Source: JBHIBA01 sp046758845 (lineage in GTDB: Bacteria > UBA8248 > JACPRG01 > G963555815). Taken from it: a stretch of DNA of 6,201 bases. Under the pieces are notes generated by a model, which saw nothing but the letters and a program-made list of their open reading frames with translations, was not told the origin of the DNA and did no database searches. The stretch lies in NCBI GenBank assembly GCA_046758845.1, contig JBHIBA010000281.1, positions 1 through 6,201 of the forward strand, read 5' to 3'. Each line of letters starts with the position of its first letter. The stretch's first letter is position 1. The position numbers were made by a program, and so were the translations under genes. Of the stretch, positions 1 through 5,285 are shown in pieces.

Positions 1-76
1 GCATTCGGCCAAAGAAGGAAGCCACCAATAGGCGAGAGACCAGCGGTCCAGCCAACCCTGCACACGTCCCAAAGCA

Positions 77-100
77 GGCCCGGCCACGCAGTGCCGGGCC
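77..100 (+). terminator. GC-rich hairpin, possible terminator of a gene to the left of the window
   Basis: A perfect 8-bp inverted repeat (GGCCCGGC at 77-84, GCCGGGCC at 93-100) encloses an 8-base loop. On the plus strand it is followed within 12 bases by a short TTTT at 109-112. A plus-strand frame reads nine codons from position 2 to a TAG at 29-31, so this could be the terminator of a gene that ends there, but those nine codons are too few to identify anything. The T-tract is short and offset from the stem, so a role as a plain structural repeat is equally possible. Confidence 0.3.
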
Positions 101-122
101 GTCAAAAGTTTTCCGGGGGGTC

Positions 123-180
123 TTAGGGGGGCCGGTTTTCAAAGCTTGTCCTGAGCGAAGCCGAAGGAAGGCCCCCCTAA
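123..180. repeat. 11-bp inverted repeat enclosing a dispersed repeat
   Basis: The arms TTAGGGGGGCC (123-133) and GGCCCCCCTAA (170-180) are perfectly complementary over 11 bp, with a 36-base spacer. The spacer contains CCTGAGCGAAGCCGAAGG at 150-167, a motif I recognise from memory as a widely dispersed intergenic repeat in many GC-rich bacteria; spurious proteins translated across it carry the string PERSRR, as one frame does here. The element lies about 70 bases beyond the stop of the minus-strand nitroreductase, so it may also act as a transcript-end structure. The minus-strand sequence right after the stem is GACCCCCC, not a T-run, so it is not a classical intrinsic terminator. Confidence 0.55.
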
Positions 181-250
181 AAACGTGTTGTGCCTTTCAA
201 ACCGCCTGCGGTAAGAAAAAAGTGGGGTTTGGTTGCCCTTCCCTCACGGC

Positions 251-985
251 TCAGTGATCGACGGGTTTTCCCCCCATGACGCTGGCAGTCATCTTGCGGG
301 TGAAGAGGTGTTCCATGGTGGCGTCATCGCGGGTCTTCGAAAGATCCAACCTCTCCCGATGAACCAGCCGGTCGAGGGCACGGCGGGCGCTGAGCCGCCG
401 TTGCAGGGGGTATCCCAGCGGAGTGAGGCTGGGGATGAAGAACGATTCCGGAATCTCCAGAAATTCCTTCAATTTCTCCTCGGTGGGCGCCTCCACCGTG
501 TACCAGACGGTCCCCAGGCCCAAGGCGGTTGCCGCCAGGTGAATGTTCATGATGGCGGCCGAGACGCTCATGTACAGTGTGATGTCCACCGGAAAGGGTT
601 CAGTCTGCGGGAAGACCCGTTTCGCCCGACGGTCACAAGCGATCACCAGATATAGGGGCACATCCAGATGATAGCTCCGTTCATAGGCCGGAAACCGCCG
701 GTCCTTTTCCGCGAGATACCTCCCCTCCTCGATCAGGAGCTCTGCGATCACCCGGCGGCGCTCAGCCTCCTCAACCAGGATAAAGGCCCAGGGCTGAATA
801 TTCGCTCCCGAAGGCGCCCAGCGGGCGGCTTCCAGGATTCGCATCACATCTTCCTCGGGAACGGGGCGGGGGTCATACCGCCGGATGCTCCTTCGGCTCA
901 TGATCACGCGAAGCAGAGATTCATAGGCATTCAAGTCTCGGATGAGAGCCGGACCTCCCATCTCGACAGGCAGTTCCTCTGCCAT
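251..985 (-). CDS. Nitroreductase family protein (FMN-dependent oxidoreductase)
   Basis: A 244-residue cytoplasmic flavoenzyme of the nitroreductase superfamily. Members bind FMN as homodimers and use NAD(P)H to reduce nitro compounds, quinones or other electrophiles; the physiological substrate cannot be read from the sequence. Visible family marks are RRSIRRY at residues 31-37 (phosphate-binding arginines), PSGANIQPW at 58-66, a central helix (about 135-157) leading into GLGTVWY at 156-162, and LTPLGYP at 187-193, followed by the usual basic tail. Length is slightly above the common 170-220 residues because of about 30 polar residues after LVHRERL. The start is secure: AGGAGG (994-999) sits 8 bases before the ATG. 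There is no neighbour on the same strand within the window close enough for an operon, and no clear terminator. BluB (dimethylbenzimidazole synthase) was considered, but its characteristic motifs are absent. Confidence 0.93.
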   Translation of the reverse strand: MAEELPVEMGGPALIRDLNAYESLLRVIMSRRSIRRYDPRPVPEEDVMRILEAARWAPSGANIQPWAFILVEEAERRRVIAELLIEEGRYLAEKDRRFPAYERSYHLDVPLYLVIACDRRAKRVFPQTEPFPVDITLYMSVSAAIMNIHLAATALGLGTVWYTVEAPTEEKLKEFLEIPESFFIPSLTPLGYPLQRRLSARRALDRLVHRERLDLSKTRDDATMEHLFTRKMTASVMGGKPVDH

Positions 986-993
986 CCGTTCAC

Positions 994-999
994 CCTCCT
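994..999 (-). promoter_or_regulatory. Shine-Dalgarno site of the nitroreductase gene
   Basis: The minus strand reads AGGAGG here, 8 bases before the ATG at 983-985. It is the strongest ribosome binding site in the window and fixes the nitroreductase start. Confidence 0.8.
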
Positions 1000-1410
1000 A
1001 CCCCTTGGAACCGACGATATGAAATATGCCGGATGATGTTGAGCGCGGCTTCATTTTAACCGGCATCCAGGAAATTGCTCGCTTTCAGCCGAGATTCGCC
1101 GCGATACGTGACGCTTCCGCGAAGTGTACACCATCCCTCGTCCCCCTGATTCCCTTTCCCCCCCGAAACGGCGCATCACGGGAACGTATCAACGGGTCTT
1201 GCCCAGAAGGCTTGAGAGCGCACAAGTCCAAACCGGGCGGCACCGTGCAAGAATTTCGTTGGATCCCCGTCTATGGAATTACGAGCGAAAGGATGTGGGC
1301 GCTCTGTCGGCGGTCATGCGCCCAGCGCAACGGCCGGCTTCCTGCCGTTCGTCAAGGTCCCCATTGAGGATGTGGAATTTGGAGACAGCGGAGGGGGCGA
1401 CCCACAGATT
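1000..1410. other. Intergenic region between divergent genes, no gene recognised
   Basis: About 410 bases separate the nitroreductase ribosome binding site from that of the DivIVA-domain gene. Because the two genes diverge, promoters for both should lie here. I see no convincing -35/-10 pair, no operator-like palindrome and no RNA gene. Open frames on the plus strand across this stretch give arginine-, serine- and proline-rich translations without ribosome binding sites and look like chance openings in GC-rich DNA. Confidence 0.6.
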
Positions 1411-1412
1411 GG

Positions 1413-1418
1413 AAGGAG
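1413..1418 (+). promoter_or_regulatory. Shine-Dalgarno site deciding the DivIVA start
   Basis: AAGGAG lies 8 bases before the ATG at 1427. It supports the shorter start over the upstream in-frame ATG at 1124, which has no comparable site. Confidence 0.75.
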
Positions 1419-1426
1419 ACAGGCGC

Positions 1427-2011
1427 ATGAGGATCACGCCCATCGACATCCGGCAGCAGCCCTTCTCGGTGAGGCTTCGGGGGTACGACCAGCAGGAGGT
1501 GGACGCCTTCCTGGAAATGATTGCAAATGAACAGGAAAAGCTTGCAAGAGAGATCGGCCGCCTCAATGAAGAGCTGAAAGTCCTTCGGAGAGAAAACGAG
1601 GGGTTTCGCTCCACCGAGTCCGAAGTCAAGAAAGTTCTTTTGGCCGCCCAGACCATAAAGGAAGAGGTCTCGGCCAAGGTTGAGGAGATCTCGGCCAACG
1701 CCAGGAAGCAAGGAGAACTCATCGTCCGGGACGCGCAAGCCAGGGCCAACGACATGATCGAGTCCTCCAAAAACACCGTCTGCGGGGTTCAGGAGGAACT
1801 TTCGGAACTGTTGCGCAGGAAGAAACAGCTCACTCGGAACATCCGCACCATACTGGAAACGCATCTGCGCTCCATCGAGGACGAAGAGAAGAACGACACT
1901 TCTCTTAACCAAGAACTGGAGGCAAGGGCGTCCGCAGCTGCCGACGGTCCGGGCGGATCTTCTGACCTGGATAATAATTTGGGCCGGCTTTCGCCTTTGA
2001 AGGTGTCGTAG
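1427..2011 (+). CDS. divIVA: DivIVA-domain protein
   Basis: A 194-residue coiled-coil protein. DivIVA-type proteins bind negatively curved membrane at poles and septa and recruit division, cell-wall or chromosome-segregation partners. The N-terminus (residues 1-30) aligns without gaps to my memory of Bacillus subtilis DivIVA: ITPIDIR at 3-9, then LRGYDQQEVDAFL at 17-29, with invariant Arg18, Gly19, Tyr20 and Asp21. The membrane-inserting Phe17 of B. subtilis is Leu17 here. Residues about 33-155 are heptad-like, charged coiled coil; ANARKQGELIVRDAQARA (90-107) matches the family's second conserved block. The tail (about 156-194) is Gly/Ser/Asp-rich and probably disordered. The start is the ATG at 1427, where the domain begins, with AAGGAG (1413-1418) 8 bases upstream; an in-frame ATG at 1124 would add 101 residues of non-family sequence. 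The usual companions yggS, proC and yggT are not adjacent. Confidence 0.92.
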   Translation: MRITPIDIRQQPFSVRLRGYDQQEVDAFLEMIANEQEKLAREIGRLNEELKVLRRENEGFRSTESEVKKVLLAAQTIKEEVSAKVEEISANARKQGELIVRDAQARANDMIESSKNTVCGVQEELSELLRRKKQLTRNIRTILETHLRSIEDEEKNDTSLNQELEARASAAADGPGGSSDLDNNLGRLSPLKVS

Positions 2012-2160
2012 CCTTCCTGGCCGAGCCTCGGATCTTCTCCCGCCATCTCGTCGAACCGCTTCTGGTGGATGAACTTCTGACACGCTTTGGCCGCGGAGGC
2101 GAGCCCTTCGGGCGTCGTGCCGGCCCATCCCTTTGAAACTCTAAGAAGGTTGAGCTGGCC
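1966..2160 (-). pseudogene. Possible gene remnant with no start codon
   Basis: The minus strand is open from just after a TGA (2161-2163) into the 3' end of the DivIVA gene. The first 65 codons have balanced, protein-like composition, with segments such as KGWAGTTPEGLASAAKACQ (residues 10-28) and FDEMAGEDPRLGQEGYDTF (36-54). Past about 1966 the frame runs antisense to the DivIVA coding region and becomes Ser/Pro-rich. There is no ATG, GTG or TTG in the first 38 codons; the only ATG, at 2046, lies mid-segment without a good ribosome binding site. I read it as an internal piece of a gene lost at both ends. I do not recognise the family. The codon-aligned plus-strand frame is also open and not absurd, so coding on this strand is an inference from composition alone. 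Confidence 0.3.
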
Positions 2161-2334
2161 TCAACGGCATTAAACAAGCGGGATCGGTGGATGCAACGCC
2201 TAGGAAGCCCGAAGCGGGAGGGACGTCGTCGGAAGGTCCTTGGGGCGCGGCCGGGCCGCCCCGGGCTCGTGATCCGGCACGAACCACGGAGAGAGGCCGA
2301 TGGACCTCTCGCCCCGGGTTACGGGTGGAGCGGG
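2161..2334. other. Gene-free stretch with a small hairpin
   Basis: These 174 bases are very GC-rich and carry no supported gene. A perfect 6-bp inverted repeat, GAGAGG (2291-2296) and CCTCTC (2305-2310), lies 24 bases beyond the stop of the minus-strand 66-residue gene and could end its transcript, although no T-run follows. A second GC-rich inverted repeat (GGGGCG...CGCCCC) lies at about 2242-2262. Confidence 0.4.
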
Positions 2335-2535
2335 TTACTTTTCGTTTCGCAACAACCAGGCGCTCAAGTCCATCATGGCCTCCTCGATATGCGCCTGTGC
2401 TCTTATGACGTCTGAGTTGCCCGTGAGTGGAAGACCCTTCATTTCCTCGTAGATGTCCTCCAAGACGTGCAAAAGACCGTACACGTTGGATTTTAGGTCG
2501 GCTTTCGTGTGCGGCGTTGTGGGGTGAGCAGCCAT
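2335..2535 (-). CDS. Small hypothetical protein, predicted two-helix hairpin
   Basis: A 66-residue protein I do not recognise. After a Thr/Pro/His-rich lead (residues 1-11) it has two amphipathic helical stretches, about 12-34 (LKSNVYGLLHVLEDIYEEM) and 41-62 (SDVIRAQAHIEEAMMDLSAW), joined by a short LPLTGN turn. There is no signal peptide, membrane segment or cysteine, so it is probably a small cytosolic helical hairpin, likely oligomeric. Hydrophobic and acidic positions repeat regularly, which argues for real coding. An in-frame TAG two codons before the ATG fixes the start. The ribosome binding site is weak (GGGG at 2545-2548, 9 bases upstream). The layout loosely recalls small phage helical-hairpin proteins such as the Acb2/Tad1 hairpin type, but no diagnostic residue supports that. 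It stands alone between gene-free stretches. Confidence 0.55.
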   Translation of the reverse strand: MAAHPTTPHTKADLKSNVYGLLHVLEDIYEEMKGLPLTGNSDVIRAQAHIEEAMMDLSAWLLRNEK

Positions 2536-2578
2536 ACCCTATTTCCCCGCGGGCCGAAACTGGCCCTTTTGCTTGTTG

Positions 2579-2619
2579 GCCCTGGCTTCGGTCTCCTTGC
2601 TTCGCTGGCGCGCCAGGGC
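2579..2619. repeat. Perfect 8-bp inverted repeat upstream of the small gene
   Basis: GCCCTGGC (2579-2586) and GCCAGGGC (2612-2619) are exact complements with a 25-base spacer. Allowing one bulged G at 2578, GTT (2575-2577) can pair with AAC (2620-2622) to lengthen the stem. It lies 44-84 bases before the ATG of the minus-strand 66-residue gene, so it could fold in that transcript's leader. Function is unknown. Confidence 0.4.
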
Positions 2620-2696
2620 AACGCACCAGCCAACGGGTCCCTTGGTTACTCGTATAGACCGCGATGAAGCCTAATTCTTGCACCGCGCACCAGAGT

Positions 2697-2881
2697 GTGA
2701 GGGTCAGCCCACTTGCAGGCGTTCTGAGTCCGGTCAATCGGCTAGCCCGAAACCCTCAGTTGACCGTACTACCCTTCCTTGAGATTCGGGCTGAGCACAC
2801 CTGCCATTGGCGTACAGGTTTACCTGCCACTCCAAAGAGGTCTCTATAAAATCAGTAAACTCCGTGGCGGGTGAGGGTCAG
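2697..2881. repeat. Repeat-rich intergenic block: 11-bp direct repeat around a potential pseudoknot
   Basis: GTGAGGGTCAG occurs at 2697-2707 and again at 2871-2881. Between the copies are two perfect stems: CGGTCAA (2731-2737) with TTGACCG (2760-2766), and AGCCCGAA (2744-2751) with TTCGGGCT (2785-2792). The strands interleave, giving an H-type pseudoknot topology or two mutually exclusive hairpins. ACCTGCCA is also repeated directly at 2799-2806 and 2822-2829. No protein is supported on either strand. It could be a structured RNA, a small degraded insertion, or chance pairing; the sequence alone does not decide. Confidence 0.35.
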
Positions 2882-2930
2882 ATGTTTGTATCGTCGACCG
2901 GCGGAGGCTGGATGGTGTGAATTGGGATCC

Positions 2931-4481
2931 TCAAAGGTCAGACGGGTGGGTTTTCGTCGGGGGTCTTAACATCGGTCCTCGGGCTGGGAGGATTCGAATT
3001 GCAGGGGGGCAGACGTTGAAGATGTTCGAAGAGAGGCACCGCGGCGTTATCCCCGTCAGGGACTTCGATGGGCCGTCTTCACGCAGATGGGGGAGCCAAT
3101 TGCTCTTCACACTACGTACAAGACCGGCAAATGCGTGACCCGATGAATTGAAGGCGGAGAGCAAGAGGAAACTCGTTTCGTCGTTGACCGCCCGATGCGC
3201 CTGGGCGCTCAAAGGCCAAGCGTCAGGTCTGTTCTCGACCAGGGGAGGAACTCTCTCCTTTTCCTTGAGGCTCGATGACGCCTTCGGCGGGGGGATGAAC
3301 TCAAATTCTGTTCGCTGCACTCTGGCCTGCAATCCAACGGTTTCGGCGAAGACAGGCCGGGAGGCCTTTGCCTTTGTAAATATCCAAGACTCCTTCCGCT
3401 CGTGAATTCCCTTCGCGGCGGCGAATGCTTCCACTTCTAGCCGTGTCGCTGGAATCCTCCTGGAAGCGCCAGCGACCTTCTCCAGCCCGTCGCCCCGCGT
3501 TGCATGTCGCTGGAGCAGGGATACCTTAGGCCCAAGGGCCCAGGCAACTTTCTTCGCGGCCCTTGGGGGAACTTTGATCCTGTAGCCTGGATAGTTGGGA
3601 GGTGTTTTCGTACGAAGCAACTCCGGATTTAACTTCCGAAGCTCTTGGAGAGATGCGCCTGCGACCGAGGCAATCTTTCGCAGCTCCGTGGGCTTTGAGA
3701 TGGGCACCTCTTCATAGCGAATCGGGGGGTCGTACTTCAATGAGGTGAACCCGAACGCCTTCGGGTTCTTGCCGATGATGGTGGCCGCGAGGATCTTCGG
3801 GACGTAGTTTCGGGTTTCGCGTGCGATGTAACGCGTTCTGGCCAGCGTCCAGAAGTCCTTGCGTTTCAAGCGGCTCAGCCCCCTACGAATCCGCGCCTTA
3901 CCCGCATTGTATCCGGCCTTGGCCAAGTGCCAGTCACGGAAGGTTTTCAGCAGGTCCTTGAAGAACAGCGCGGCCGCCCGGGTGGACTTCACCGGGTCAC
4001 GCCGTTCGTCGATCCACCGGTCGACCCTAAGGCCATACCTCTGGGCCGTAGCCGACCTGAACTGCCATAGACCGATAGCCCCGGCACTTGAGCGTGCTAT
4101 GGGGTTGAAGCCGCTCTCCACCATAGCGACATACATGAGTTCTTCCGGAAGCCCTTCCTCCCGGAAGATTCGCTTGATCATCCGCTGATAACGCCCCGAC
4201 CGTTTCAGCCACCGCACAAAGCCATACCTCCCGGGACCCCGGAAGGATTTCAAAAACCGCCTTACTTGGGAGTTCAGCACGATGGGGTATTTAGATTTCA
4301 GTCGGCCTTGAGTCGGCTCCCCCCTCTTGGTGGACGCCCACAGAACGGCCTTTCCACTCCTGTCCGTGCTGAGCCGTGCCCGAACCCGGGGGAGGTCCTT
4401 CACCGCCAACCCTGTGGCCGGCATCGACAAAACGAGCCCCCAAGTCAGCACAAGGGGAGCCAATGTGAGCCTTGTGCGCAT
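2931..4481 (-). CDS. mltD: MltD-like membrane-associated or periplasmic lytic transglycosylase
   Basis: A 516-residue exported murein hydrolase. SLT-family enzymes cleave the MurNAc-GlcNAc bond of peptidoglycan to leave 1,6-anhydro-MurNAc ends. Residues 1-26 form a signal peptide (hydrophobic LTLAPLVLTWGLVL, likely cleaved after GLA); there is no cysteine lipobox, unlike E. coli MltD. The catalytic domain spans about 95-245: LMYVAMVESGFNP with catalytic Glu122, AGAIGLWQF at 133-141, YGLRVD at 149-154, DPVKSTRAA at 162-170, AGYNAGKARI at 189-198, RETRNYVPKILA at 221-232 and FGF at 243-245. This order is MltD-like. A LysM-like module follows (about 255-307: YEEVPISKPTELRKIA...ELRKLNPEL...YRIKVP), then HATRGDGLEKVA at 326-337, the start of a degenerate second LysM. 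The region from about 380 matches no domain I know. The ribosome binding site is weak. The last 45 codons may be out of frame. Confidence 0.9.
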   Translation of the reverse strand: MRTRLTLAPLVLTWGLVLSMPATGLAVKDLPRVRARLSTDRSGKAVLWASTKRGEPTQGRLKSKYPIVLNSQVRRFLKSFRGPGRYGFVRWLKRSGRYQRMIKRIFREEGLPEELMYVAMVESGFNPIARSSAGAIGLWQFRSATAQRYGLRVDRWIDERRDPVKSTRAAALFFKDLLKTFRDWHLAKAGYNAGKARIRRGLSRLKRKDFWTLARTRYIARETRNYVPKILAATIIGKNPKAFGFTSLKYDPPIRYEEVPISKPTELRKIASVAGASLQELRKLNPELLRTKTPPNYPGYRIKVPPRAAKKVAWALGPKVSLLQRHATRGDGLEKVAGASRRIPATRLEVEAFAAAKGIHERKESWIFTKAKASRPVFAETVGLQARVQRTEFEFIPPPKASSSLKEKERVPPLVENRPDAWPLSAQAHRAVNDETSFLLLSAFNSSGHAFAGLVRSVKSNWLPHLREDGPSKSLTGITPRCLSSNIFNVCPPAIRILPARGPMLRPPTKTHPSDL

Positions 4482-4570
4482 CTTCTTCTATATCCCTTTA
4501 ATTGATGGCCCCCATTACTAGCGCAAGGTATGTACCGAAGCTGCGTTCTCACCGAATCCTATTGCCAATA

Positions 4571-4624
4571 CTAGACTTTAAGAGATGCTGAGGTCGGGCG
4601 TTCCCTGGGAACTGTAAAGTAGAG
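4571..4624. promoter_or_regulatory. Nested inverted repeats upstream of the transglycosylase gene, possible operator or hairpin
   Basis: GTTCCCTGGGAAC at 4600-4612 is a perfect 13-base palindrome around a central T. It sits inside an outer repeat, ACTTTA (4575-4580) with TAAAGT (4615-4620), which extends to 10 bp with two mismatches (4571-4580 and 4615-4624). It begins 90 bases upstream of the transglycosylase ATG. A dimeric regulator site or a folded RNA would both fit. No regulator gene lies nearby to favour the first. Confidence 0.35.
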
Positions 4625-4682
4625 CGACGCGTGCCCTCGCTGGCCGCGAAGCTAGCATTTTAGATTACAAAGAGTTATGAGG

Positions 4683-4722
4683 CTGTCATGAAGACTGACA
4701 GTGGTGTAGCGCGAGCTACACC
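4683..4722 (+). repeat. Tandem perfect hairpins, the second with a GCGA tetraloop
   Basis: Two hairpins lie one base apart. The first is CTGTCA (4683-4688), a 7-base loop, and TGACAG (4696-4701). The second is GGTGTAGC (4703-4710), loop GCGA (4711-4714), and GCTACACC (4715-4722). GCGA belongs to the GNRA tetraloop class, which is especially stable in RNA, and it has this form only on the plus strand, favouring a plus-strand transcript if this is RNA. No T-run follows, so it is not a simple terminator. It could be a REP-like palindromic element or part of a structured RNA; there is no plus-strand gene nearby to attach it to. Confidence 0.5.
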
Positions 4723-5285
4723 GAATTCTGACCGGTTCGGGACTTTGGTAAAAAGTTCACCCCGGCGCCCCGCTGGCCCGCCTGCCCAGGGCACGATCAG
4801 GCGTTCGCCCCAACCCTCCGGCCAAGGAATTGCTTCGTAACAACCTCCCCGAAAAGATCACCTGATGCCCTCTCACGGCCCTGCGGCTGCAGCCGACGAC
4901 CAACCGGAAGCCGCGAGGCCGGCCGTACCCTTCCCGTTCGCCTTTGCACTGCCCACCGACAGCAGGCGTGAGCAACGGCAATCTGACGCATCCTGCGCCC
5001 TGCCCTGCAGAACCGGCGCTCTTGGAAACTGGAATTCAGGAGCGCTGGGAAGTTTGCGTCAACCGATGCCTTGTCCATTGAGTTCCCCGCGCCAGCAGGG
5101 ATTACCCGAGCGAGCGGACAAGAGGTCGGTGATCTCAGGGGATTTTGGCGTCATTATACAGCAGATAGCTCAATCCTTGAGGACAATTTCTCTTCAGGCC
5201 GGGAAAGGAAAACCTCGAGGGTCCGCACCTCCACAGACTTCCATGCGGGGTGACTTACGGACGGGGGATGGCGCTCTTGCGGGGG

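Larger units (their letters stand above)
4482..5285. other. 804-base gene-free region
   Basis: No supported gene lies between the two minus-strand genes. The left part (4482-4570) should hold the promoter of the lytic transglycosylase gene, but I see no convincing -35/-10 pair. Positions 4571-4722 hold a cluster of inverted repeats described separately. ACTTT...AAAGT at 4742-4756 is a further small AT-rich hairpin. From about 4760 to 5285 both strands have open frames of Arg/Pro/Ala-rich composition without ribosome binding sites or recognisable motifs; they may be decayed coding sequence or chance openings. No clear terminator follows the methyltransferase stop. Confidence 0.55.

Noticed and set aside
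251..985. BluB-type dimethylbenzimidazole synthase
   Set aside because: The nitroreductase fold is clear, but the specific BluB motifs are absent and there are no cobalamin genes nearby.
1026..1367. 113-codon plus-strand open frame in the divergent intergenic region
   Set aside because: No ribosome binding site, no recognisable motif, shadow-like composition, and it would overlap the region expected to hold both promoters.
1124..1426. Upstream in-frame ATG extending the DivIVA protein by 101 residues
   Set aside because: The extension is Arg/Pro/Ser-rich with no domain, has no ribosome binding site, and the conserved DivIVA N-terminus begins exactly at the ATG at 1427 with AAGGAG correctly spaced.
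1279..2128. Long minus-strand open frames antisense to the DivIVA gene (165 and 258 codons)
   Set aside because: They are Ser-, Arg- or Phe-rich mirror readings of a clear coiled-coil gene. Only the 5' part beyond the DivIVA stop was kept, as a possible remnant.
2141..2737. 198-codon minus-strand open frame covering the 66-residue gene
   Set aside because: Composition is Gly/Arg/Pro-rich with no motif or ribosome binding site, and the shorter frame inside it has regular helical character.
2986..3003. GGATTCGAATT looks like a tRNA T-loop
   Set aside because: The flanks do not form a T-stem, and no anticodon arm, D-arm or acceptor pairing was found on either strand. ATTCGAAT is simply palindromic.
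5090..5185. tRNA-like wording (CCCGAGCGAGCGGACAAGAGG) in the gene-free region
   Set aside because: It resembles a D-arm only superficially; no T-loop or closing acceptor stem follows.
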